Of a stretch of DNA of 54,430 nt, positions 8,384 through 17,501 are shown piece by piece; the first letter of the stretch is position 1; every line of letters begins with the position of its first letter. The translations under genes and the position numbers were made by a program. Source of the DNA: Chondrus crispus (Eukaryota > Rhodophyta > Florideophyceae > Gigartinales > Gigartinaceae); NCBI RefSeq assembly GCF_000350225.1, contig NW_005179335.1, positions 7,087 through 61,516 of the forward strand, given 5' to 3'. The notes under the pieces are model-generated. The model was not told the DNA's origin. It made no database searches and saw only the letters and a program-made list of their open reading frames with translations.

Positions 8384-10924
8384 CATGTCCGACCCGGTCG
8401 CTTCCCGAGCCTTGGTCCTGTTCCCCCGCTATACGGCGTATTCCCCCGCGTTGATCCCCGATCGCCTCTCCCCTGTCTGCGTCTCGGTCCTCATCCGCGC
8501 ACCCCTTTCCTTCGCCTACATCGGCTTCTTCCCGCACATCGGTGCGGACGTCGTTCACCTTCCTCGCCCGTACGCGGGCTTCCACGTGTTCCTCATGTCT
8601 CCTCCTCCCGCGGGTCATCCCGCTGTCGACTCCCCGCTGTCCCCTTCATGTGGGGGTTCCTCCGTGGCACCCCTCGCACTTCCGCCGCTCCCTGGGGCGT
8701 CCGGGCCCCGTGTACAGTACCCGTCCCGGTCTCTACCGGGGTCTCTGTTACGCTTCCCCTTCGCGTAGAGGGGTTCTTTCCTTCCGCGGCGCCCGCGTTG
8801 CCGCCTTTCCAAAAGTCGCGCGGACCTTCCGGGTCCGCGTCATCGGTTGAATTCCGTCCGGCCTCTTCGATGGGCGCGGTACAGAAGGAAGGAGAAGACG
8901 CCCGAGCGGTCCCCGACGGGTCCGCTTCCGTGGGGTCCCCCGATGCAGAGCGCGCTAACGCGGCTTACAAGCCGCGCAGTGGGTCTTATGGGGCGTGGGG
9001 GAGCTGCCGACAGCCCGGCGCCCTGCCCCAGAAGTGTCGGAGCATGCTCGACGCCAGCGCGGAGTTGGCCGACGACACCACGCAGTGGTTTGGTGCTCCT
9101 CTGGAGCGCTCGATGTCGTTACTGGTTGAGCGACTGCGGTTCCCGTGGCGTCGGCACGCCCGATCGGGGATCACGCTTGCCGAACTACTGTCCCGCGACT
9201 CCTTGCGTCCCGACCTCATGCGTGTCCGACGCATCTACGAGGCGGGTCGTGTGGACGAGGCCGGCCTCGTCCTCGAGAGGTTGACGAGTGAAGGCGGGGG
9301 AGTTCCGTATCAACTCCCCGACGCGATCCCCGGGGACAGGTCCTTCGCGTACAGCCTCGGTGAAGTTTCGTATGTAGACCGTATGGCTGAACACTTGTTC
9401 GGTCGTCTCCCTGACGGCCCGCGGCGTTTCGTGTTCTCGGAAGTGAAGGAGCTATTCGTTAGCCCTCGACCGTACGCGTATTCAAAGACCCGCGTGGCCT
9501 TGCAAAAGTCCGCTAGCTCACTTATGCGGCTCCACGCCATTGCGGTGTCGCCCCACGATTGGGCGACATACCGCCATCGCGAGGAAGAGGACGGTCGCGT
9601 TTTTAGATCGGCGTCCTTTGAGCACGGCATCACTGCAAGGGATTTCCCCGATCTGCCGGAGACGCTGCGGGGGTCCCTTCCATCCTTCGGGGTCCACCGG
9701 CACCTTCCCTATGCCCTAAAGCATTTCGGGTTTGCGTGCTCCGACCCACGGCACCCGGCCTACGCTGAATTAATGCACAACGTCGAGTGTGAGTGGGCAT
9801 GGGCCCTAGGGAGCGCGTTTATGACCGAGGTCCATGTCAATCGTCGCGTGTTTGTCCAACCCATCGGGGTCCTCGCGTTCCTTGGGAGGGTCGCCGTCAA
9901 CCTCCCCGACGTGCCCCTACATCCTTTAGAGACGCACTCCAAGCACGCGACGTGGAGCTTCGCGTCCGTACTTTCACTCATGCATCGCGCGTGCCAGGTG
10001 CCGGAGCGTACGCGGCGCCCGTGGACCGATTACACCACGGGCGAGCAAAGTTCCTTTCTACTGTACGACGCGCGGTCCGACTCCTTCGTAGCGAAGCCGG
10101 TCTCTCCCCAGTCCTCGCCGACCGTCGCGGGGAGAGTGGCCGGTGTGGGCTCCGCCCGTCGCGAGGCTCAGCGGAAGCGGTACCGAGAGGTGGACCCCGA
10201 CACCTCGGCTTTCGTGCCGTCGCGCTTGACCCACTTACAGTCACCCAATACGTCCGGGGTATTTCGTCAATTCGCGTCGGAGGTTCTGCCCGTACCTCCT
10301 TTGAACTTGGCACGGCAAGGACCTTTGCCCTCTTCCGCGACGCCGCAGCTCATATTGTCGCCGGGGGATATCTCGGCGATTCCCGAATTGACTCGCGCCC
10401 TCGGTACAGCGTCCCATCGCGTTTGGAAGGTCGGTGGGCTGCTAAGCACCCTCGCGAGCTGGTACCTTACGCGCAGCGACGAAGCGAATCGTATCGATGC
10501 AGAGCGTGAAGCCCATGCCGCGGACCTTCACCGCGTTCGGGAGGCCTTGGACGATTTCCGTAAATCGTCCCTTCGACAGTCCGAGGCCTTCGACCGGGCG
10601 ATGGCGGATCGTGACCGATACCGCCGCGAGCGAGACGAACTCCGTGCCGCCGCACAGCGAGGAGTCGCGCTTGCCCACCACTCTGGCGCGTCCGCGTCGC
10701 GTCCCATAATGCCGGACCCTTACGTCGGACAAGCATACAATTACGTTCACGCCGGGGAGGGTGGCCCTCATGGCGCGTCGGCCCGCGCTTGGCCACGGCA
10801 CAGTGAGGTCACCATGCCCTCGTTGGAGGAGCTAAGGACAGAGGTGCCCCAGCACCCGAGCTACTGTCCTCAGCCCTCCCGCGTCTCCGATCCGGCGGGG
10901 GCGGCTGATGGCCCGAGCCAATAA
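8384..10924 (+). CDS. antisense ORF of Gypsy-A, unknown protein, frameshifted near 8706
   Basis: It lies on the strand opposite to gag and pol, between pol and the 3' LTR. The sister copy in Gypsy-B is open from 28992. Here one C is missing in a C run near 8706, so a protein from the ATG at 8384 would shift. An ATG at 8870 lies after this lesion and would still give an intact 684-aa protein. The product has a Pro/Ser-rich N-terminal part and a central conserved-looking part (WFGAPLERSMSLLVERLRF; AYALKHFGF-type segments rich in aromatic residues). About 60 heptad-like charged residues near the C terminus (EANRIDAEREAHAADLHRVR onward) predict a coiled coil. There is no zinc knuckle, protease, polymerase or clear membrane segment. 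I do not recognise it. No minus-strand ORF over about 120 codons underlies it, so it is not a shadow. Confidence 0.65.
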   Translation, partial: HVRPGRFPSLGPVPPLYGVFPRVDPRSPLPCLRLGPHPRTPFLRLHRLLPAHRCGRRSPSSPVRGLPRVPHVSSSRGSSRCRLPAVPFMWGFLRGTPRTSAAPWGVRAPCTVPVPVSTGVSVTLPLRVEGFFPSAAPALPPFQKSRGPSGSASSVEFRPASSMGAVQKEGEDARAVPDGSASVGSPDAERANAAYKPRSGSYGAWGSCRQPGALPQKCRSMLDASAELADDTTQWFGAPLERSMSLLVERLRFPWRRHARSGITLAELLSRDSLRPDLMRVRRIYEAGRVDEAGLVLERLTSEGGGVPYQLPDAIPGDRSFAYSLGEVSYVDRMAEHLFGRLPDGPRRFVFSEVKELFVSPRPYAYSKTRVALQKSASSLMRLHAIAVSPHDWATYRHREEEDGRVFRSASFEHGITARDFPDLPETLRGSLPSFGVHRHLPYALKHFGFACSDPRHPAYAELMHNVECEWAWALGSAFMTEVHVNRRVFVQPIGVLAFLGRVAVNLPDVPLHPLETHSKHATWSFASVLSLMHRACQVPERTRRPWTDYTTGEQSSFLLYDARSDSFVAKPVSPQSSPTVAGRVAGVGSARREAQRKRYREVDPDTSAFVPSRLTHLQSPNTSGVFRQFASEVLPVPPLNLARQGPLPSSATPQLILSPGDISAIPELTRALGTASHRVWKVGGLLSTLASWYLTRSDEANRIDAEREAHAADLHRVREALDDFRKSSLRQSEAFDRAMADRDRYRRERDELRAAAQRGVALAHHSGASASRPIMPDPYVGQAYNYVHAGEGGPHGASARAWPRHSEVTMPSLEELRTEVPQHPSYCPQPSRVSDPAGAADGPSQ

Positions 10925-12770
10925 GCGTGACGTCCCCGCACGTCCTGTAGACCTCGGAATTGACGATTCGATCCCCGCGTTCGCGTAAAATTAGTACACC
11001 CCCTTTCTTCGCACCTTTCGTGGACTCCTTCTCCGCGTTGACGTCGGCACGGGAGGCCCTGCGTCCTTCGAACCTTCCTATCTCGGCACGGCGAGACGCG
11101 GCGTTCTTGTGGCGGCCCGTCTCGCCCCACCCGCGCGGTGCCGTCTCTTCCTCGTGGCATGGCCGTCGGCCATCCCTCGCGTGACGCAGAACCCGTGGTC
11201 GCGATCGGGGTTTGTCCCTTCCCCATCGGGAGGGACACGCGGAGCCTCGTATCCGCGTCGACCGCGGATATCGAGCTTCGAGGTTCCGTCCGCTTCGCGT
11301 TGGTCTTGATAGCGGCGGTTGATCGTCCCTCGAGGACATCTTACCTGTCCCCCTCTTTTTTCGCGGGTCTCGTACGACCTTGATACCCCCCGCGCGTGGG
11401 GGGATCGCGGTGGCCGGCGCGTGTTGCGAAGCCTTACCCCGTCGTCCAGCTCGTGTCGCTAGCGCGGCGACCCTTCCTTCCTCGTGTCGTGTCCTTTCGT
11501 ACACCCCATCCGAGGGGGTGGTAAGGGGGGGTCGCATCGACGCCTGAGTTCTTCCTCTCGTACTGCGCTCTCTGCGGTCACGACTGCGGGTCATCCCTTC
11601 CCCGTCGAGAGGGATTCGAGGAGCCTTCCCCTTATTTCGCCCCGTGTCGCGCGCTCGAGGGCACTAGCGTATCAGAGCGCGAAAAGGCCAGTGCCTCGGG
11701 TAGCTGGTCGCCGGCCACAGTAGTTTGCTTCGGCTCGCCTGACGTAGGACGAGCCGCGTGACTGTAGATGCGTGCGGCGGTGGTGCGGCGAGCCGTTGAA
11801 TCTGCGTCGTAGCCCGCCCCGGGCGGCCCGAACGCGACCGCACCGGCATGTAGGCATGGGGGAAAGGTCGGGGACCCCGCCCCTATCCCTCCTCCGTGCG
11901 GTGTGGTTCTTACCCCACTGAAGGGCGGTGCGTTCCGCACGCTGATCTCCGCTGTGAAATTGCGTGTCGCCCCTGACGACACTTGTCCTGTCGGTCGTAT
12001 GCGCACGTGCGCACGCGCGCACGTGCGCCTCACCCTACTGTACGCCCTCCCTTTTTTGATTATTTCCGGAGGCGGCGGTGGCTTGGCATACAGTGTCATT
12101 CGGACCGCATTTTTTCACCTATTTTTGCAAAAATAAACGGACCATGGTCCGTTCCCCAAATTATTTCGGGTACGTGGTAATGCATGGACCTGGGGTTCGG
12201 GCGGCGCGCGCGGCTTTTTGTTTTTGGAGGCCCCCCCTTTCCCATCGGTACCTCTTCGGTCGTGCGCGGTCGCGGGATCGTGAGTCTCCCTACGAGTGGA
12301 GCTCGTCGCGACCGTTCGCGTCATTTCTTGGCTAGGAGGGTTACGTCGCCCTCCTACTTCTCGTTGGCAACTACGCGACACGCTTCGTTACCAGCGGTTC
12401 GAGCCGCTTGGTATTTGTGTGTCGCGCAGTGAGCTTGGACTGTCCATACGTATTGGCGTCGCTCTTGTTTTCCGATTCGAGCACTCGATCGGTGAGTGTT
12501 ATCGTGACGCTCTCGCGTATCTTGGGAGATCGTATGCTCCCCTCCTGTACTTGATGTTCCAGGGCTTGCCATTTTCGTTGTACAGTCCGTACTGTCTTCG
12601 CTTTTCGCGTCTTGTCGACGACGTCTGTCGTATCCGATGAGCTTGACGGTCAATACGTTTTGGCTTCTCGCGCTTTCGTTGGCCGCCCCGGTTGGGTACG
12701 TTTGTCCGTTCGTACGCGTCATCTGTTCCTAACCGCGACGTGTTAATTAAGCGGTGACGAAGCGGTTGGG
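10925..12770. other. non-coding part of the antisense module
   Basis: 1.85 kb with no convincing gene on either strand. The Arg-rich minus-strand ORF at 10809-11594 looks like a composition artefact. Visible structure: two palindromes side by side, ATTTTTGCAAAAAT (12121-12134) and AACGGACCATGGTCCGTT (12136-12153), with AATAAA between them. There is an alternating GCGCACGT stretch at 12000-12030 and a C6/G6 hairpin near 11385-11402. The AATAAA could end a plus-strand transcript of the antisense ORF; this is a guess. Confidence 0.5.
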
Positions 12771-12804
12771 GGCCCCCTCCTCAAGAGTGAACGACCGCGT
12801 TCAC
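12771..12804. repeat. PPT-like segment at the pol terminus, internal copy
   Basis: Second copy of the 34-nt repeat found at 8331-8364. Here the minus strand encodes the true end of pol (VNAVVHS, then TGA at 12781-12783) followed by GAGGAGGGGG. An internal polypurine tract could act as a second plus-strand primer, or may simply mark where the 3' LTR once began. Confidence 0.85.
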
Positions 12805-15800
12805 TTCGGAGGTGAGTTCCCTGCCTGTACGCGTTCTCAGTCGTTTCGCGTATCGCGACACTAGCTCCTCGGGAACATGTGTTCGGGCAGTCCAAGTGGG
12901 CTCGTTGTAGTCAGCCCACTTGATGAGGAACTCCATAGTTCCGTCCTCTACCACGCGATGCTTGAGCAGACGCTCGACCGCGTACTGCGTGCCCTCGGTG
13001 ACCTTGTCGGCAAGGTCACCTGGGGTTGTTGCACTTGCTCGTGGCGCGTCCGTCGGAGGGGGCGCGTACACGCAGCGGTCCGCCGATACGCGCTCCGTCA
13101 CCCCATCACGGTCGATCGTGATTGTTCGTTTGTCGTTGGCCAGTACGCGGTATGGTCCAACGGCAGGTGACGCGAGCTTGTTCGACGTCTTGGCGCCATC
13201 GGTGGGGTTGAGGTACACGTAGTCCCCCGGTTTGAGTCGCGTGTTAATTCTTCGTACGCGTTTATCAAAGTCGCGTTTGTAGCGGGCTTGCGTACGATGC
13301 AAGCTTTCGTAAGCTTTTTGGATCGTCTCGTCCAAAGTCTTGAGAAACTCTGCGCGTTGAGTTCCCCTGTCCGGAGGGGGCGCGTCCCCGTCGGCTCTTC
13401 GAAGGGAGAACTCCGGCGGGGGTCTGCTGAGCACGAGCTCAAAGGGTGTCGTACGCGTGGTTCGGTGTACGTGGGAATTGTACGCGTACGTAAGCGGTCC
13501 CACGTACACGTCCCAATCATCCTGATGCTCGTTGACGTAGTTCCGAAGCATCGACGCAATAGTCCGGTTGTAACGTTCAACCTGTCCATTCGTCTGGGGA
13601 TGATACGCGGACGTATATAAGTTAGTTATCCCCAGTACGCGACACACGCTGTGGAAGAACTTCGCGTTAAATTGAGGACCGTTGTCCGACAACAGCGAAC
13701 GCGGAACGCCGTATTTGAAGACCCACGAGTCACAGAATGCTGTCGTGACAGTGTACGCGGTCACTGTTCGAAGCGCGACAACTTGTGTTAACTTAGTGAA
13801 GCGGTCTGTGATAACTAGGAGGAAACGTTTCCCTGCCTTCGTCTTCGGGAGCGGACCCAAGATGTCGATCGCGAGGCTCTCGAGTGGCCGCTTGGCGGGG
13901 AACAACTTCAAACGGTTGAGGTGTTTCCGCAACTTGACCCGGTTCATCGCGCAAGTCCGACACCCTCGCACCGTGACAGCGACATCTGCAGCGAGATGGG
14001 GCCAGTAGTACTCGCGTCGAAGGGCGAAGTACATACGATTCTGGCCCGGGTGTCCCGCGATGGCCGGGTTGTGGCACAGGCGGAGGAGCCTAGCGCGGAG
14101 CGTCCGAGGTACCACCACCTGGACGATATCAGGATCAAAGGGGTGTCTCCGTTTGAGCACCCCTTGGTGGTCCTCGAAGAACGCGGAGTCTCGGGACTCT
14201 GACTGTCGTGCCAAAACGGTTTGGCAGAAGTCATCCACGCGTTGCTCCTCGGCTATCTCCTCTATCGTAAGAGGGGCCGGAAGGTCGTCCTGCGGTGGGG
14301 CGACCGGGGAGTCGAGCCCGCCAGCCTCGGGGTCTTCGGCGCGCTGGATGTCGGCGGCGTCGAACTCGTCGTTCTCCTCCCAAAACGAATTGGATCCTTG
14401 GAGAGCGGGGGCTTCGTCGTCACCTCGCGGTTCGTCGCGCGTCTGTACGCGCGACCTTGTTCGGGCTTCGGCTTGGTTCCGTGTCGTTACGAAGACATAG
14501 ACGGCCTGATGATCACAGCTCGCGGTACAAGCGTGGTCCGCGAGCTCGTTCGATACGTCTCGAACTGTCGTGCCCCCGTCGAAAGTGGGGATGTCGTCAT
14601 CCACCTCGACGGTGGAGCGAGGGTCATCGGTGACCTTCGGCGACACGAGTCGTGACAGGGCATCGGGCACCTGATGCACGCGTCCGGGACGGTACTGAAT
14701 GGTGAAATCGTATTCAGCCAGACGTAGCCGCCACCGGGTGAGTCTTCCGGAACTCTCGGTGAGGGACATGAGCCATCGGAGGGCGTCATGGTCCGTCCGC
14801 ACGGTGAACTTCGTGCCTTCTACGTACGGCCGTAGTGTGCGGACAGCCCACACTACGGCGAAGCACTCGCGTTCCGTGGCGCTGTAGTTGCGCTCGCTGT
14901 CGTTCAGCGAGTAGGACCAATAGCCTACGGGGCGCCAATCGTTTGGCTGGTCGTGCTCCTGGAGCAGCGTGCAGCCAAGCTGGTAGGCACTCGCGTCCGT
15001 GTCGATCATGTACGGACGGCCGTACCGCGGTAGCGCGAGGATCAGCGGAGCGATCATACACCTCTTGAGGTTCTCGAACGCGTTCAGTTGGGCCTCCGTG
15101 GGGTTGTAGAAGTCAGGATCCGCATCCTTGCGCGTCATGTCGGTCAGAGGACGCGCTATCTTCGCGAACCCCTTAACGAATCGGCGGTATACATTGCACG
15201 CCCCGAGGAACGAGCGCACTTGCGTAAGTGTCCTCGGGAACGTGAACGTCTTGAAGGCATCGGCCGCCGTGTCCGCCACGCTTAACTTACCTGGGGAAAT
15301 GAGGTGCCCCAGGTAGTGTACCTTCGGCTGAAAGAAGCTACACTTCTTGAGCTTGAGGGAGATTCCGGCACTCCCAAGCAAGCTCAAGACAGTGTTGAGA
15401 TGCTTCGCATGTTCCGCGTGCGTACGCGAGAACACTATAACGTCATCGAGATAGACGAGGCATATTTGCCAGCGAACGCGTGAGAGAATAATATCCAGGG
15501 CGCGTTGGAAGGTGGCTGGTGCCCCTTTTAGTCCGAACGGCATTCGCAGGTGGCGGAACGTGCCCATGTGCGTCATAAAGGTTGTCTTATCCCGGTCCTC
15601 CGGAGCGACCGGGATCTGCCAATAACCGGAATTGCAGTCCAACGTCGTAAAGACGGCTGCATCTCCTAACGAGTCGATGCAGTCGTCCATACGCGGCAGC
15701 GGATACGAATCCGCTGCAGTCTTCGCGTTGAGACGCCGATAGTCTACGCAGAACCGAAGAGAGCCGTCTTTCTTCGGTACGAGCACCACCGGGGAAGCCC

Positions 15801-17355
15801 ACTCGGTGCTCGCGGGTTCGATAACCCCTGCGTTCAACATCTTGTTGACCTCCTTCGCGACCATTTCGCGCATCGCGGGCCCCTTACGGTAGGGCATCGA
15901 GCGTATCGGCTTCGTACCCGGTTCGAGGGCAATGCGGTGCTCCGTTGCTCGGATAGTTCCGAGCGCACCGCTCCACAGACTCGAGTGCCTACGGAGCATC
16001 TCAAGTACGTGGTCACGGAGCTTGTCATCGTCGATGTATGACAAGTCAATCTCTTTTTCCCAATCCATCGGTGGATTTTCGGGATCCTTATTCTGTGGGG
16101 GTACAGTACCCCCCGCCGTCGGGTGGTATAAAGGTGACCGTTCGTCCGTGTCAACCCCTCCGTCACCCGCGGTGGTCTGGTCGTCGGAGTTGGATCGGCC
16201 AACTCCCACCCTTCCGACTTGATCGGTCAAGTCGGTCAGGTGTAGCGCGTGCGCGATCCCCTCGGCGACCCTCCGTTCGGGCGTGAGGATCGCGAGGGGG
16301 TTGCGCTTCGCGTATCCCACGACGGTGTGCTTCGGAAGCCGCCTCTCCCGTCGCGAGAAGTTCGCGACGATGACATCGAAGGTCTGATTCGGCAGAACCT
16401 CTGCGACGCCATTCGTCAACCTCACTCCATGTCGGTGTTGGAGTGAGGGCTTGGGCTCCAAGAACACGAGGCCCCTCCCCGCGGTTGTCACACGCACTCG
16501 GGCTTGTGACATCGCGGGGATGGTAACCCAGCGGGCGATTCGGATCGCCTGCGGGGCCTCCTCGCGTACATCCGGCCGGCTCGTCTGGCGTCCGCGTCGC
16601 CTAGTAGGGGGAGCCGGCTCCCCCTTCCCGTCAACGATGGCTACGGAGCCACCGTGGCGAAGTTCGAGCTTCTGGCCATCGATATCTATGCTGCGTACGT
16701 GGGCATCGATGAACGCGGTCCCAAGTAGGACGGGAACAGCGAGCTGTTCGGCCACTACGAAAGGTATGCGGAACGTCGTGTTCCGCAACCTGACAACGAG
16801 ATGGACGACGGCCGTAAGTCGGAGCGGGTTACTGTTCGCGCCAGCCAGTCGGGGTAATGGCGCGTCCCGTATCACGTAGCGGGTCCAGTCGGGAGGAAGG
16901 TCGGCCTTCCTCACCAAGTTGTACCCCGAACACGTATCGACGGCGATCGTGTGGGGCTTGAACGCGTTGCCTCCGGTGGCCACGGAGCCCAAGACGTTGT
17001 ATATTTTTGACGTCATGAGGCACACGAGGCCATCGACTATCTTAGGCGCGACCTTATCGGTGAGGTCGTTCCGTCGGGGCTTTCGCTTTCGGTGTTGACC
17101 CCTCTTGCGCTTCCTTCTACGCGTTTCTTGGGGCGTCCGCGGCTCGGTGACGCCCTCTCGAGTGCTCTGGTCCATTCGCGGAGGACCGTTCGTCGGTGGG
17201 CCTTGGCTCACGGAAGCTAGGAGATCGACGGGCTCCTTTCGGTGTTCATTACTTCCCTCGTGTTCGCTCAGCATCACCGGGGTTGAAGGTGTCCCGGCGG
17301 TGCTCTCCTCCAGCGTCGGGCTTACGGAGGCCTCGACGCTCCCGTTCTCCTGCAT
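12781..17355 (-). CDS. pol: Gypsy-A Pol (PR-RT-RH-IN-chromodomain), intact
   Basis: Polyprotein of 1524 aa from its first ATG. A basic N-terminal region (residues 78-95) is followed by a retropepsin-like domain (about 130-235) with VDTCSGYNLV at 139-148, that is DTC where DTG or DSG is usual. The reverse transcriptase spans about 475-660, with YLDD at 635-638. RNase H has acidic residues at D785, E828 and D855. The integrase zinc finger is H1095, H1102, C1132, C1135, and its catalytic triad D1164, D1224, E1260 fits the D,D-35-E spacing. A C-terminal chromodomain-like segment (YAVERLLKHRVVEDG to ADYNEPTW) places it with chromoviruses, whose chromodomain steers integration. The frame is open upstream to the gag end, in the -1 frame relative to gag, so the product may be a Gag-Pol fusion. 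No stop or frameshift is visible. Confidence 0.92.
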   Translation of the reverse strand: MQENGSVEASVSPTLEESTAGTPSTPVMLSEHEGSNEHRKEPVDLLASVSQGPPTNGPPRMDQSTREGVTEPRTPQETRRRKRKRGQHRKRKPRRNDLTDKVAPKIVDGLVCLMTSKIYNVLGSVATGGNAFKPHTIAVDTCSGYNLVRKADLPPDWTRYVIRDAPLPRLAGANSNPLRLTAVVHLVVRLRNTTFRIPFVVAEQLAVPVLLGTAFIDAHVRSIDIDGQKLELRHGGSVAIVDGKGEPAPPTRRRGRQTSRPDVREEAPQAIRIARWVTIPAMSQARVRVTTAGRGLVFLEPKPSLQHRHGVRLTNGVAEVLPNQTFDVIVANFSRRERRLPKHTVVGYAKRNPLAILTPERRVAEGIAHALHLTDLTDQVGRVGVGRSNSDDQTTAGDGGVDTDERSPLYHPTAGGTVPPQNKDPENPPMDWEKEIDLSYIDDDKLRDHVLEMLRRHSSLWSGALGTIRATEHRIALEPGTKPIRSMPYRKGPAMREMVAKEVNKMLNAGVIEPASTEWASPVVLVPKKDGSLRFCVDYRRLNAKTAADSYPLPRMDDCIDSLGDAAVFTTLDCNSGYWQIPVAPEDRDKTTFMTHMGTFRHLRMPFGLKGAPATFQRALDIILSRVRWQICLVYLDDVIVFSRTHAEHAKHLNTVLSLLGSAGISLKLKKCSFFQPKVHYLGHLISPGKLSVADTAADAFKTFTFPRTLTQVRSFLGACNVYRRFVKGFAKIARPLTDMTRKDADPDFYNPTEAQLNAFENLKRCMIAPLILALPRYGRPYMIDTDASAYQLGCTLLQEHDQPNDWRPVGYWSYSLNDSERNYSATERECFAVVWAVRTLRPYVEGTKFTVRTDHDALRWLMSLTESSGRLTRWRLRLAEYDFTIQYRPGRVHQVPDALSRLVSPKVTDDPRSTVEVDDDIPTFDGGTTVRDVSNELADHACTASCDHQAVYVFVTTRNQAEARTRSRVQTRDEPRGDDEAPALQGSNSFWEENDEFDAADIQRAEDPEAGGLDSPVAPPQDDLPAPLTIEEIAEEQRVDDFCQTVLARQSESRDSAFFEDHQGVLKRRHPFDPDIVQVVVPRTLRARLLRLCHNPAIAGHPGQNRMYFALRREYYWPHLAADVAVTVRGCRTCAMNRVKLRKHLNRLKLFPAKRPLESLAIDILGPLPKTKAGKRFLLVITDRFTKLTQVVALRTVTAYTVTTAFCDSWVFKYGVPRSLLSDNGPQFNAKFFHSVCRVLGITNLYTSAYHPQTNGQVERYNRTIASMLRNYVNEHQDDWDVYVGPLTYAYNSHVHRTTRTTPFELVLSRPPPEFSLRRADGDAPPPDRGTQRAEFLKTLDETIQKAYESLHRTQARYKRDFDKRVRRINTRLKPGDYVYLNPTDGAKTSNKLASPAVGPYRVLANDKRTITIDRDGVTERVSADRCVYAPPPTDAPRASATTPGDLADKVTEGTQYAVERLLKHRVVEDGTMEFLIKWADYNEPTWTARTHVPEELVSRYAKRLRTRTGRELTSEVNAVVHS

Positions 17356-17501
17356 TGGCGCCGCAGGAGTTCCCGTGCTCGCTCCCGCACACGGGGGATG
17401 TATTATCGGACAATACCCCCCGTGTCCTTGGCCAGCACGCGCGGTCCGGTCTAGTTCGTAGGGATAAGACGGCTCACGCGACCGCGTGTACGTAACCGTC
17501 T

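Noticed and set aside
8384..9300. Envelope-like or membrane protein in the antisense ORF
   Set aside because: The hydrophobic N-terminal stretch is broken by Arg and Pro, with no clear signal peptide or transmembrane helix and no furin-like or fusion motif.
10809..11594. Arg-rich minus-strand ORF (261 aa), repeated in Gypsy-B at 31417-32145
   Set aside because: Extreme Arg/Gly/Pro composition typical of an antisense shadow in GC-rich DNA; it overlaps the end of the plus-strand ORF and has no domain. Its presence in both copies only reflects their near identity.
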